64,000 nucleotides of DNA, taken from Phoenix dactylifera. Its lineage: Eukaryota > Streptophyta > Magnoliopsida > Arecales > Arecaceae. Shown here one piece after another: positions 13,441 through 25,047 of this stretch. Positions within the stretch are counted from its first letter, which is position 1, and the number at the start of each line of letters is the position of its first letter. The stretch lies in the NCBI RefSeq assembly GCF_009389715.1, contig NC_052395.1, positions 4,650,001 to 4,714,000 of the forward strand, in the 5' to 3' direction. The translations under genes were made by a program, and so were the position numbers. The notes beneath the pieces were generated by a model, which saw only the letters and a list, made by a program, of their open reading frames with translations, did not search any database and was not told the DNA's origin.

Positions 13441-14062
13441 CCCATGATGACACTATGGTCATCTCTATGGTTGTAAATAAATTTGATGTAAAATGCATTT
13501 TAGTTGATAATGGAAGCTCAGCAAATGTGTTATTTTATTATGCTTTCCAAAAATGGGAATAACGGAGGGCCAGCTCCGAAGAATGAATACTCCGCTGGTC
13601 GGATTCACTAGGGATTCAGTCCCGATCGAAGGCATAATTAACTTACCTGTCACAGCCGGGCTCGCCCCCATAGGAAGTACTGTGAGGACGGACTTCCTAG
13701 TGGTCCATGTGGCTTCGTTCTACAACGATATCCTCGGCCGACTAGGACTCAATACCCTCCGAGCTGTGGTCTCAACTTATCATCTGCTCGTGCGATTCCC
13801 CACCAAACAGAAAGTTGGTGAAGTTCAAGAGGACCAAGCAACAGCCAAATAGTGCTACATGGCGACTCTTAAAGCAAAGCAACCAATTGAAATTCCGAGT
13901 CAAGCAGGACAACCGGCTGAAGCATCAGCCCAAGTCTCGGCCCATGCACTGCCCATCGAGATCCTAAAGGTACGAGACGAGCCTAAGAAGCAACGGGCAG
14001 AGCCTGGCGAGCTTCTTCTTCAAATCCCCTTGAGAAAATGTCATCCGGAGCAGACCGTATAG
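13441..14062 (+). pseudogene. Degenerate aspartic protease segment of pol
   Basis: The retroviral-type protease motif reads ILVDNGSSANVL (active-site Asp followed by NGSS) near 13500, followed by FYYAFQK. A one-base loss near 13548 then shifts the frame, which resumes as MGITEGQLRRMN at 13553. The flap and second half run through LPVTAGL and TDFLVVHVASFYNDILGR, the latter typical of gypsy protease. TAG stops at 13850 and 14060 interrupt the linker toward reverse transcriptase. The enzyme would cut the gag-pol polyprotein. Confidence 0.75.
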
Positions 14063-15136
14063 ATCGGCTCTGGCCTGAGCCCTCATGAGCAGGATCGCTT
14101 GATCAAGTTTCTCCAATCCAACATGGATGTATTCGCCTGGTCGCCTACCAATATGCCAGGGATAGATCCCGAGGTTATGGTTCATCGACTCCAGGTGAAG
14201 CCAACCTACAAGCCCGTGAGGCAGAAAAAATGGAGCTTCGCGTCGGAACGACAGCAAGCAGTGGCTGAGGAGGTCAATAAACTCCTCGAAGCCGGCTTCG
14301 TCCAAAAAGTCTTCTACCCAGACTAGCTCGCCAACGTGGTCCTCGTAAAAAAAGCTAATGAAAAATGGCGCATGTGCGTAGACTACACCGACTTAAATAA
14401 AGCTTGCGCGAAAGATAGCTTTTCCCTCCTTAGGATCGATTAGCTCGTCGATTCCATCTCAGGACACCAGCTGCTGACCTTCATGGATGCCTTCTCGGAA
14501 TACAATCAAATCCGGATGGCGCCCGAGGATGAAGAGAATACGGCTTTCATCACTGACAAGTCTCTCTACTGTTACAAGATAATGTCATTCGGGTTGAAAA
14601 ATGCCGGGGCTACCTATCAGAGGTTGGTCAGCAAAATTTTCAAGGACCAGATAGGTCAAAACATGGAGGTCTACGTAGACGACATATTGGTGAAAAGCCA
14701 GACGGTCGAGCACCACATAGCCGACCTCAATGAGGCATTCTCTACTGATCTAAGAAGGTACCAGATGAAGCTCAACCCCACAAAGTGTGTCTTCGAAGTT
14801 ACCTCAGGCAAGTTCCTCGGTTTCGTGGTGATCCAACGCGGAATCGAAGCGAATCCTGAAAAGATCCGAGCACTACAGGAGATGACGCCACCGAGGACGG
14901 TCGAGAAAGTACAACAGCTCACCGGACGAGTTGCGGCCCTAGGAAGCTTTGTCTCAAGGTCAGCGGAACGATACCTCCCGTTCTTCAAGATCTTTAAGCA
15001 ACCGAAGAACTTCGTATGGACCGAAGAGTGCCAACAAGCTTTTGAAGAGATCGGACGCCATCTTGCTCCCCTCCATTGCTCACAAAACCTCAGCAGGGTG
15101 AACTTCTTTATCTGTACCTGGATGTATTCCCGGTAG
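14063..15136 (+). pseudogene. Degenerate reverse transcriptase of pol
   Basis: RT domains in order: FLQSNMDVFAWSPTNMPGID before the domain, ANVVLVKKANEKWRMCVDYT near 14330-14390, MDAFSEYNQIRM at 14483, SFGLKNAGATYQRL, and the catalytic box YVDDILVKS near 14672-14700. The connection region follows with TKCVFEV, GKFLGF and QLTGRVAALGSFVSRSAERYLPFFK. TAG stops at 14324 and 14441 replace residues that are Trp and Gln in this family. A frameshift near 15075 moves the downstream RNase H to another frame. The copying enzyme is recognisable but inactive. Confidence 0.85.
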
Positions 15137-15990
15137 CAATGAGCTCGATCCTAGTTCGAGAGAAAGACAAATCTCAAAAACCCATATACTATACCAGTCA
15201 AATTTTGCAGGACGTAGAAATCCGGTACTCCAAGCTAGAGAAGATAATCTATGCATTGCTCATCTCAGCCCGAAAGCTCCGATCGTACTTTCAAGCTTAT
15301 GCGGTGGCCATATTAACTGACCAACCCGTAAAGCAAGTTCTGCAACAGTCGGATCGCACGGAAAGGTTCGCAAGGTGGACGGTCGAGCTTGGAGAATTTG
15401 ACTAGAAGTATCACTCAAGGTCGGCAATCAAGGCACAAGTGCTTGCTGACTTTGTAGTGGAGTGCACCTTGCCAGACGACCTCGAGGCCGAGCTCACATC
15501 CAAAATACCCTGGAACAACCATGGATTCTACATGTGGATGGCTCCTCAACCTCAGAGGGTAGCTGTGCATGCCTCATTCTCGCCAGCTCGGATGTGGTGG
15601 TCGCAGAACAAGCTCTACGCTTCGAGTTTCTGCCTCAAACAACAAAGCCAAATACGAGGCGCTCATTGCCGGACTAAAATTGGCAAAAGAGCTCGAGGTC
15701 AGAAGTCTAAAGGTCTTCAGTGATTTCCAACTGGTCGTGAGTCAGGTCTTGGGAGATTTTGAAGCAAGGAAGCCGTCAATGTAAAAATATCTCCAAAAAT
15801 TGCGAGATATCACCTCCACATTAAGCATCTTTGACATCTAGCACATCCCCAGAGCAGAGAATGCGAGGGCTGACCAATTGTCAAAGCTGGCAACTTTCCA
15901 AATGAGCGAACTCCCAAAGACCACAATGCTCGAGTACCTTAAAACACCAAGCATCGAGGAGCCTGAACCAGTCCTCTGCATTTGTCGACT
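15076..15990 (+). pseudogene. Degenerate RNase H region(s) of pol
   Basis: The first part (15076 on) is the gypsy RNase H, with YLYLDVFPVAMSSILVRE, KPIYYTSQILQDVEIRYSKL and a TAG stop at 15403. LADFVVECTLP follows. A second RNase H-like domain then reads WILHVDGSSTSEGS at about 15520, NNKAKYEALIAGLKLAKELE at about 15640 and VFSDFQLVVSQV at about 15715, with the acidic residues Asp, Glu and Asp in the expected order but in two frames. HIPRAENARADQLSKLAT lies near 15840, just after a TAG at 15839. A second (archaeal-type) RNase H after the first is known in Tat elements and supports the lineage call. Confidence 0.75.
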
Positions 15991-17210
15991 TCCTACAGAA
16001 TGAGATTCTCCCCAATGATGAGCTCAAGGCCCACCGGATCAAATGCCGACTTACCGATACCTCTTGTATGAAGGCAAGCTCTATCGCAGGTCTTTCACAT
16101 CTCCACCCCGCGGAGACAGACTATGCCATGCGATAAGTTCATGAGAGAATCTGTGGGAACCACCTTGGAGGCCGAGCCTTGGCCTATAGATTCTACGCCA
16201 AGGATATTATTGGCCTACACTTCAGAAAGATACCGCAGACTTCATCCAAAAATATGACAGATGCCAGCGGAATGCTAATATTCAGCGCCGACCTTCAGTT
16301 CCACTGACTTCAATCAGCGCCCCTTGGTCGTTTGCCTAATGGAGAATCGACATATTGGAACCATTCCCTCAGGCCACCGGACAAAGAAAAATTCTCATCG
16401 TCTCCATCGATTACTTCACCAAGTGAGTCGAAGCTGAACTAGTGGCCCAAATCACCGAGCCAAAGATGCGAGATTTCATCTGAAAATCGATAATCTGCAG
16501 GTTTGGGCTCCTCCGTGTCCTCATATCCGACAACGGCCATCAATTTGACAATGCTTGCTTCAGAAAATTCTGCTCCGAGCTCGGCATAGACCATTATTTC
16601 ACCTCAGTCGCTCATCCCCAAACCAATGGAGAAATGGAGGTGACAAATCGGACTATCCTTCAATGACTTAAGGCCAGGCTTGATCGATCCAAAGGCTTAT
16701 GGATCGAAGACCTCTACAATGTCCTCTGGGCCTACAAGACTACATTCCGAATCCCGACTAGAGAAACCTCCTTCAACCTAGCCCATGGAACGAAAGTGGT
16801 CATTCCCCTAGAAATCGGGCTTCCATCGCCAAGGGTAGAGAGCTATGACGCAGCCTCCAACTCATCACAGCTCAGAGGCAACTTAGATCTCCTTGAAGAA
16901 ACAAGGAAAGCTGCTCGAATCCGCATAACAAGATATCAACAGAAAGCAGCGCGATATTATAACTCTAAAGTCAAGATCAAGATCTTCCAAGTGGGTGACC
17001 TCATCCTGAGGAAAACTGAAGCCTCTCGGCTTACGGAACAGGGGAAGCTCACCTCGAATTGGGAAGGACCATATCGAATCGCTCGGATCCGATGCCTTAG
17101 AGCATACAAGCTGGAGTCCCTCGATGAAACTCCTATTTTTCGAAGTTAGAACTCCGAGAACCTCAGAATGTATTACCAATAGTCCCAAAATACTTGAAGA
17201 TCCAATCAAT
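15991..17210 (+). pseudogene. Degenerate integrase of pol
   Basis: The zinc-binding N-terminus is worn. The catalytic core is clear: IDILEPFPQATGQRKFLIVS near 16345-16400, VLISDNGHQFDN (Asp) near 16520, then HYFTSVAHPQTNGEMEVTNR (Glu) near 16600-16650. LWAYKTTFRIPTRETSFNLA leads into the C-terminal part, which is open from 16796 with YNSKVKIKIFQVGDLILRK and NWEGPYRIARIR. Stops include a TGA near 16424 and another near 16482. It would have inserted the element DNA. No chromodomain follows, which fits Tat rather than a chromovirus. Confidence 0.8.
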
Positions 17211-17330
17211 AGAATACTCCTCGATAATTTTTACTAACCATTCAAAACTTTCTCTAATGATGATCTGCTTGTGAACCTCAGGATGTCTCTAAAATGTCTC
17301 GAGTCCTTAGGAAAAATCTGACGACGCTCC

Positions 17331-17800
17331 GACCAAGCTCGGGATGACCCACTGTGTCGACTGCGAGCCAAGTCTTCCTCGACCTTGGGTACAACCTAAT
17401 GATGCCTCGACCAAGCTCGGAATAACCCGCTGTATCGACTGCGAGCCAAGTCTTCCTCGACCTCGGGTACAACCTAATGATGCCCCGACCAAGCACGAGA
17501 TGACCCGCTATGTTGACCACGAGCCAAGTCTCCCTCGACCTCGGGTACAACCTAATGATGCCCCCACCAAGATCGGGATGCTCCGACCAAGCTCGAGATG
17601 ATCAGCTGTGTCAACCGCGAGCTCAGTCTCCCACGACCTCGGGTACAACCTAATAACATCCCGACCGAGCTCGGGACGCCCCGTTGCGTCGATCGCGAGC
17701 TCAGTCTTCCTAGAACTCGGGTCCTATTTAATGACGTCCCGACCGAGCTCGGGATGCCCCACTGTGTCGATCACAAGCCAAAGCTCCCTCAGCCTTAGGT
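17331..17800. repeat. 78-bp tandem array between integrase and the antisense ORF
   Basis: About six head-to-tail units with a 78-base period; matching points fall at 17345, 17423 and 17501. Each unit has a CCGACCAAGCTCGGGATG-like start, a TGTCGACYGCGAGC core, CCTCGACCTCGGGTACAACC and TAATGATGCC. The last units diverge. Subrepeats between pol and the 3' LTR are known in Tat/Ogre-type elements, where they can seed satellite DNA. The open frames here are repeat artefacts. Confidence 0.85.
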
Positions 17801-18222
17801 ACTACTGAATGGAAATTGGAGCTATAGTCCGAGACACCTAAGGCAGATGCTATGGATCGAAGGACACCCAAACCTATAAAAACTCAAGTTCCAACAACTA
17901 AATCCGAGCTCGAAGATTTGGTGAAATTCTTCAAACATCCGAGCCCGAAGACTTAGTGAAGTTCTTCAAAAAACACCAGAATCACATTCGAAAGCTAATG
18001 ATACGCGAAGTTCTACTAAAACAGTCAAAGACAAAGGTTCATTGAAAGCACAAGCAGAAACAAGTCCAAAGACACAACAAAATTGAAGAAAGCATTTATT
18101 TTATTGATAAAAAGCCGTAAGGCTAAGTACAAAATATTGGCCCTGAGGCCGACCCACTTGGCCGCACAATGGTTTCAGTGGCCGACATTGTTTAAAAAAA
18201 GAAAAGAAGGAAAAGTTAAGTC

Positions 18223-20453
18223 CTAAGATGTCTCTGGGGTGGCGATGATCTCGACGCCAACCTCGGGTTCTTCTACAAGAACTGCCTCAGGATCCCCTAC
18301 AAGAGCAACCCCAGGATCCTCTGCTAGAGCAGCCTCGAGAGCATTCACTATAGCAGCCTCGGGTGAAGTTTCACAGGCTACCTCGGGAGGCGCCTCGAAC
18401 TCAGGCTCGACGGGCACAGGAGCAGGACTGTCTGGAACATCCTCGTCTTCAGTGTCCCCAAACCGAGGTTGAAGGTTGCTGAAATCGAGCTTGGGACAAA
18501 TCCTCCGCACCTGGGCCTAAAAATCCTCGAAGCCGCGGATGAGGCCATCGACTGCCTCCTCCTCCAGCTCTTTTCGGTACTCGGCTGACTCGCGGAAGAT
18601 CTGCACCGCATTCCGAGCATGCTCCAGCGCCTTCTTCTCTCGAGCTTCAAGTTGCTCGATTTTTAACCAGAGGACCCCCGCCTCGTACTTTTGGCCTGTG
18701 AGCTCAAAACGGGCGTCAGCCAAGCATGCTTCAGAGGCATGGAGCTCCGACCTGGTCAGAGCATGCGAGGCCTCTTCCTAATCAAGGCGCTCGGCCTTGG
18801 ATCTAAGCTCGGCCTCGGTAGCCTCCATCCTCGTGGTGGCCTCCCCCCGCTTGGCCTCGGCTTCGGCGAGCTCCTGCTCCCTTTGACTCTTCCAAGCCAG
18901 ATCCTGATAGTTAGCCGATGCAGAGGTTAATATATCGATCTCGTGGAGGTGCTGCAATGAAGGAAAGCGATGGTTAGCAGAAGTCAAAAACTTAAAAGAA
19001 CATGAAAATGAAAGCATGAGAAAGGCTTACTCGGACGGCGGAGCAGTAGGCTTGCTCGACAAAATCGCCGATCTCGCCGGCTTCGAGCTCGGCTCGGTTG
19101 GCTGGAAGCAACGCACCACAGACGACCTTGCGAGCGACTTCGCTATTGCGGAGAGCCGAGTTGTCCTCGAAAACCAGCCACTCAGGGCAATAAAGCCTCC
19201 TCTCAGGGCGGTCATTAATCCCTAAAGAGCTTGGGAGATCGGGCCTTGCAGAGCATGGCGGCGGAGCGTGCAAAGAACTTGGGACCCCGAGACTGCTGCC
19301 CAGCTTGGGTCCCACGCACCGCAGATGGATGACCTTGCGGGCTTTTGAAGGGCCCAAGGTCGGGCGGGCACCGGCCGCTGATCCTTCTACAGCCTCGGCG
19401 GAAGCTGCGCGCTTAGCGGGGGGAGCCTCTTCTGATCTAGGCTCTCCAATCCTCTTCTTACTATTCTTCCGAATAAGCTGAGGAGTTTCTGCCTCAAGGT
19501 CTTCGACCTCGATAGAGGAAGAAGTCGAGGTCGGCCTAGGCCTCTTCCTAGATAAAGGACGACCTCCGCCACCCTCGGCAACTCTCTTGTTGTACATGGC
19601 GAGGAGGGCCTCATTGCTGGACACCATCTCAAGTGTCAGACCAACCCTAAAAAGAAAGGGAGGAAGAAAAACAGAAAAAATGAAATGAAGAACAACAGAA
19701 TGAAGGGAGGAGCAGTGCAACCGCCCTTACCCCTAGGGTGTGCCGAGCTCAGGCCAATGTTTATCAAGGCCTCCTTGCTCAGGAGGTCACTCAGAAGAAT
19801 ATCTTCCTTGAGACCGCGAAGAGCTGCAAGGATCCTCTGCTCACTCACGGTTAGTTCAGTGGTCTTATTGTTGGCCTTAAGTATCGGCAGGCCCCACGAC
19901 AGGTTGAACCCCCACGAACGCTCGGAGGAGAGAAAGAAGAATTTCTCCTTCCATCCACGGATGGAGGTAGGAGCACCTCGAAACAGCGGCCTAGCTTCCT
20001 GAAGGGCAAAGTACAACCATCCTTCATTCGCAGGGTTAGATTTCAACATGTAACACCCGCGGAAGACATTTACCGAGGTCGGTATCCCGTGAGCGAGGTA
20101 AAGAGACAGGAAGCCAATGATTATCCTCCATGAGTTCGGAGCGAGCTGTGCTGGGACGAGGCGATACCTCTTCAGGAACTTATTCATGAACTCGTGCAGG
20201 GGGCATCTCAGGCCGGCCCGAAGTGTCTCCACATACACTCCAACCCGACCTAGAGGGGGCCTCATAACTCAATCCCACGGCCCCACAAACTCAAAAGCGA
20301 ACTCGCGTGGGAAGAAGAATTGGTTCGAATCGCATCCAATTCTTCTTTGGTCAGGTTTGACCCGACCCTGTTTGTACCATGGCTCACCTCTGGCCCGAGC
20401 TCCATCCCGTGAGAAGAAGAAGGCCCAGCAGAGGGAGAAGCGTCGCCCGACAT
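18223..20453 (-). pseudogene. Antisense ORF of the Tat-like element, Transposase_28-like, interrupted
   Basis: It runs opposite to gag-pol. It starts around MSGDASPSAGPSSSHG at 20453. After a frame change near 20265 comes the conserved domain VGVYVETLRAGLRCPLHEF, KFLKRYRLVPAQLAPNSWRI and IGFLSLYLAHGI (about 20245-20080), which resembles Pfam Transposase_28 (putative gypsy-type transposon). An intron-like break lies around 19733-19634 and another around 19030-18955. The C-terminal part (about 19000-18530) is a long charged, probably coiled-coil helix, followed by a Glu/Pro/Ala-rich tail ending at 18223. TAG stops at 18778 and 18517 interrupt otherwise continuous coding. Function is unknown. 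Similar antisense ORFs are described in Tat/Retand elements. Confidence 0.75.
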
Positions 20454-21086
20454 TGTTTCGCTCACAGTACTAAAAAGAAGAAAAGAAGAAGAAGAATGGA
20501 GAAGCAAAAAAGAAAGAAAAGTAGGCCTTCGAGCGAACGTGAGAAGAAGACCTACCGTGGTCCTCGCTAAAAAAGCTGACGGTCAGAAATAAAGAACCAA
20601 GAGAAATCGCCAAAAAATACCCCAAAGCACCTCCAAGGAAGACCAAATAACAATCGTTGAGAGGAAAAAATGAAAGAAGAAGAAGACAAAGGCTACGGCG
20701 GCCAAATGAAGGTTCTTAGGGCCGGCTTGAACCTTATATAGACTCCTCCAATGGACCGGATCGATGAGAGCAGGCTGCGCCTCTTGCCCAGATCACGCCA
20801 CGTGCCGACCTTAGAAACCGAACCAGCGTATCAACTTGGATCATCGCTTTGACAGCAGAATCGAAGCGGCCGTCTCTTAGAATACTGGAGTCTTATCATG
20901 AACCCGCAGCTCAAAGTCGTCTTGAAAAGCAAAAAGTTGTCGCCTCGTGCTCTCATTAAAAATGCCCCAAAAAGTGCCTTTTCCCCTCCTTTTCGAAACG
21001 ACAAAATAATTTAAAGCCGCCTAATCTCATCAGAATAACGGAAATGGCTACTTCCTTTGCCCAAGCTCAGAGACGGCTCGAACTCG

Positions 21087-21101
21087 GAAGTTAGAGGGTA
21101 G
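21087..21101 (+). other. Polypurine-tract-like sequence before the 3' LTR
   Basis: A purine-rich stretch (GGAAGTTAGAGGGTAG) lies immediately before the TGTTGG start of the 3' LTR. This is where plus-strand DNA synthesis of an LTR element is primed. Confidence 0.5.
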
Positions 21102-21786
21102 TGTTGGAGGAAAAGTAGATCACCCGGAGCATATGGTCAAAGCACCGAAATCCGGTGGTGAGCGTGACGACGACAAGCATGCTCTCGGCAGTCACGACCT
21201 CAGTGCGCTCGGCCTCAGCGCGTCCGACCTCAGCAGTCATGACCTCGGTAGGCCTGCGCTCGGAAGGCATGACTTCGGCAGGCATGGTCTCGGCTGAGTC
21301 AAGCTCGATTGACCTCAAGGCCAAGAAAAACCCAATCAAAGGGAGAAACCGACCCCACTACGCCGAAAATCAAGTCCTCCGTATCTAGGATCAAATACCG
21401 CAATCTTTGCCGCAACAGCTGTCAACATTTGAATTCACACAATCTCAACCAATCGCCAGCTAGCCCAAAATCTTGGGCCGTTTACGGTAACTTATTGATT
21501 CGCATAATCACACCTGATTGCAGGTAACCGCTACACCTCCTCCTATAAGAAGAGGGGGGAAGCTCGAGGGGGGATCCTTCTCTCCTTAGGGGCCGAAAAA
21601 CATCTCTCCATTATCTCCATTAAAATTTCTTCAAATCCCTCTCTAACTTAAGCATCAAAGGGCCTTCGCCGGACACCCCGACCCAAGGCTTTTTGCAGGG
21701 CTGAAGACAGTCGCATGCCACCGCATCACAGTCGGAGCTCCTCCTTCTCGGTCCACAGTCACCCTCGGGTCCAATTTCCAGCAACA
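21102..21786 (+). mobile_element. 3' LTR of the Tat-like element
   Basis: It starts TGTTGGAGG and ends near CCAGCAACA. It contains short CTCGGC/GACCTCGG repeats, a TATA-like CCTATAAGAAG at about 21543, and near the end CTTCGCCGGACACCCC, a phrase often seen near the R/U5 end of plant gypsy LTRs. The right edge is judged from the TG...CA ends only, because no second LTR is available to confirm it. Confidence 0.6.
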
Positions 21787-24090
21787 ACGTCCATCAAGAA
21801 TCATGGTTGTATTGTAGATTTTGTTGATCTAGCAAGATACTTAATAAAATATTTAAATTATATAAAAAAATAATAATTGTAATAAAATAGAAGCAAAGAA
21901 ATATCTGGCCTGTGAGGTGTGAGAGGCACGAGACGCACTGTCCTAAAGCTGTTGTTGTCTCCCCACATGTAGGTATTGGCGGCCAGCGATGGCTCCAAGA
22001 TACAACCCAACAGCTCACAGCAGACTTAATCTACAGTGCGCGTCTGTAGTAGGCAGATTACCTAATCTATATCGGTTGCCCAAAATATAAAATAATATAT
22101 GTAATTATATAAGAGAGAATGGTGGTAGGGAGAGACTATGAAAGCAAGAAAAAGACTTTGTGTGTTGTTTTTAGGTGCAAGAAATGGCTCATATATATTG
22201 GCCTTTTGTAATCCAACTATAACGGTTGAATACTTATGGCTTCATTAAGGCCATAATGAGAGATAATAAAAAGTTTTGAAACTTCCAAATGGAATTTGAA
22301 ATACCTAGAGGTTACAACAATTCTTTTAAAATTTTGGGGGTTACAAATCTTTTTTATCAACACCTCTGTAAAACTTTTAAACTCATTCAAAATTCCAACA
22401 GATTTTACTAAGGTAGTCCAGAATAGATTTTATTTATAAACAAGATCAGCTACTTATGCTGAATGTGCATAATAATAATAAAAAAAGAATATGGTTTTTT
22501 CTTAAGCATTAGCCATGAGGTGATTCAAGGATGGATATTGTTGTGGCTGAAATCTGGCCTAAGGGTGACAACATCGGAAGAAGTCGAGGAGACACCGGCT
22601 GGGACGAGGAAAGAGGGCCACCTCTTACGCTCCGGGGCACCTGCACAAAGCCTTGGCCAGGGATTCCAGCAAAGGCCCTCCGATAGCTAAGTTAGCCAGA
22701 CTTTTGGAGAAGTATCCGAGTGCCTTGGCTGGCCTCTTGTAGCTTAAAATAGCTTATAATGGCTTACTGAAGGCCTTTTCCTACCTTCTTTTTTATAGGA
22801 TGAGGATCTCAGCCGTTACCTAAAATTTCGAGTCGATTCGTGATCAGCTGACCATTAATTGGAGGCGGCGTATAGCATGGAGATCCATCCCGTGGGTGGA
22901 GAATTCGGAAGATATTTTTTCAAATTTATTCTGAGGGTCTGCCACGTCATCTAAATGAAAACGGTCGAGGAAGTCCTTAGATGCATCATTGGATGGATAG
23001 AATTACGTCAGCTTCATTGAGTCAATAGATATGCCCAGCATCTATTTTGACTATAAATGGTACAGAGAAGCGAAGTGAGCGGTAGCAACCATTGACTACT
23101 CGGGCCGGGCTTTGCAGCCAGAAAATGGGACTGAAAATGGGACTGCATGACTCTGATATCCAATTTCTGTGAGAAGAAGGGGGGCACTGAACACTGGAGC
23201 GCGCAAGGAAAACATGAGCGCTGACCAAGAACAAAGAGTTTTTGAGTCTAGAAGAGAAATGAGTTTAGAAACATCCATCTATGCTGATGCCTTTTGGGAA
23301 TAAGATGATTCGAGATTGGATCTACTGGCCCAACTACAATAGTCAATCCAAAACGAAATCATCAAAGAACCTGCACAAAAAAGCCTCCCCCTTGTTGTCT
23401 TGTTCATCCGTATAGGCGTGGGAACCGGACTTTCCCAAAAACAATTGAAGATATGAAGGAATGGGCCGAGTTGTTGGACGAAGATAAGAAAACAACCCCT
23501 TACCATAGTAGGGCTATGTTCACTAGAACTATATGGTTAAACTGGGCCGGATGGACGTAATAGACATGATTTCGTAACAGAAGGTCGCCGAATCCAACAT
23601 TCAAATGATTTGGAACAATCTGGATGAGTTTGATTAGATGACGTTAGTCTGGATTGTTCGGAGCAAGCAGTAAGTCTCTCCTTCCAACAAGACTATCTTA
23701 TTGAAATTTGAGTTTGGTACGAAGCAGCTATCAAGTTGGCAGGCTTTGTATCCATCCTTGGGAAGTGCTCCCTTCATTCCAATTTCTTCCATCTTATTCG
23801 CTGAAACAAGTATATATACTTCATGGAAGTATCTAACATATGGGAGATTAGGGTATGCCCGCATAAACTCATGTGCACACTCACTCCGAGACATTACCAA
23901 GGGGTATGCGAGGGACAGGTCATCAATGCCCTGCCCCCTGAGGCGCTATCATAATGACCGGCCTTTAACACTGCAATCCAAGAGGATCTGTCGAGGGAGC
24001 CTCTGGGTCTGCCACGTGGCACGATCTGGCCACTCAGCGGCCTAGGCATGGGATTCGTGGGATCTTCGACAGGATCAAGGTTGACAGGGC
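21787..24090. other. Unassigned repetitive sequence between two LTR elements
   Basis: No host gene is recognised. The first part is AT-rich. The stretch at 22.5-23.3 kb looks LTR- or leader-like but has no paired copy here. A minus-strand open frame of 88 codons at 23634-23900 has no domain I recognise. The stretch at 23.9-24.09 kb is GC-rich and leads into the tandem array. Confidence 0.4.
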
Positions 24091-24095
24091 CGAGC

Positions 24096-24290
24096 TCGGC
24101 TTGGCCTTTGGCAGGTTGAGGTCGGCCTAGCCTCTCACTTGAGATCAGCTCGGCCTTTGGCGGGCTGAGGTCAGCCTGGCCTCTCACTTAACGTCGGCTC
24201 AGCCTTTAGCAGGCTGAGGTCGGCCTAGCCTCTCCCTTAAGGTCGGCTTGGCCTTTGGCGGAGCCGAGGTCTGCCTGGCTCTTGGCAGGG
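24096..24290. repeat. 48-bp tandem array (GAGGTCGGCCTAGCC-type units)
   Basis: About four units with a period of 48-50 bases, each with GAGGTCGGCCTAGCC, CTCTCACTT and CGGCCTTTGGC-like phrases; GAGGTC recurs near 24118, 24166, 24214 and 24264. The array is cut by the chromovirus insertion at 24290. A related phrase (CTTGAGGTCGGCTAAGC) continues after the insertion at about 27512. Confidence 0.75.
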
Positions 24291-25047
24291 TGATGGAAGC
24301 CCTCAAACGATGAATGGTGGGTGATGTGTTGATGGTGTGTTGGGTGGCTAGGATTCACCAAAGTGTTGGATGAATGCCCACGGTAGGATGGCTGGTTGGG
24401 GCTTGATGGCGTAATGGATGGATAGGATTAATGGACCACCTTGGGGTAGCACCAAAAATCAAAGGATGGCGGTAGGATTTGGAGATAGGACTAGCTCAAG
24501 CTAGCACCTATTTCCATGGATCGGTTTAGAGCTAATGTCCATAATTTTTCATTCATTCAAAAGATCCTTTCAAATTACATGAGAGGCTTATTTATAGGAT
24601 CCCGTAAGGATCTCAGCCATCTCTTCAAACGAAAGACAATTCAAACTCAAATTTCAAATTCAAAATAACTCTAAAGCCTAAAGATCCTCCTTCTTTCAAG
24701 GGATGACCAAGTTAACCTCCAAGCCCATGCACATGTCTTTAAATTCAAATAGCCCATTTGCATGCCTTTTAATTTAAATTCAAATAGCCGATTGCTCCCC
24801 CTAAGATTTAGGAAGCCACATGCCATGCTCCACGCCATGCTTCTCCTCATGTGCCATGCCACCTTGCTGGTCCATCAAGCCTTGCACGCCTTCTTTCAAT
24901 TTAGACTCACACCCAATTGCAATTGGTCCATGCAAGCCCCTTTCCAAACCTTGTACACAACCAATCACCACTTGTTTTGCCTTCCTAGCTTCGGCTCGCT
25001 TTGCTTTCCTTGCTGCATTTCTTATGGCCTTCCACATGTCTTCATCA
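24291..25047 (-). mobile_element. 3' LTR of the chromovirus derivative
   Basis: It runs from TGATGGAAGCCC to TCTTCATCA as written on the plus strand, and so TGATGAAGAC...TTCCATCA on its own strand. It aligns over its length with 26749-27483. Relative to that copy it carries an extra short segment near 24603 (around CCCGTAAGGATCTCAG). Confidence 0.85.

Larger units (their letters stand above)
11735..21786 (+). mobile_element. Tat-lineage Ty3/gypsy retrotransposon, decayed, no 5' LTR seen
   Basis: In plus-strand order this element has gag, aspartic protease, reverse transcriptase, RNase H and integrase, then a 78-bp tandem array, an antisense ORF on the minus strand, a purine tract and a 3' LTR. 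The pol domain order is that of Ty3/gypsy. An antisense ORF with a Transposase_28-like domain between integrase and the 3' LTR is known from the Tat/Retand lineage. No copy of the 3' LTR sequence is visible upstream of gag, so the 5' end seems deleted or replaced at about 11.72 kb. Many stops and several frameshifts show the copy is dead. Confidence 0.85.

Noticed and set aside
17278..17808. Repeated-peptide frames on both strands, suggesting a repeat protein
   Set aside because: The 78-bp period is divisible by three, so the DNA repeat stays open in several frames. There is no start context or independent evidence of coding.
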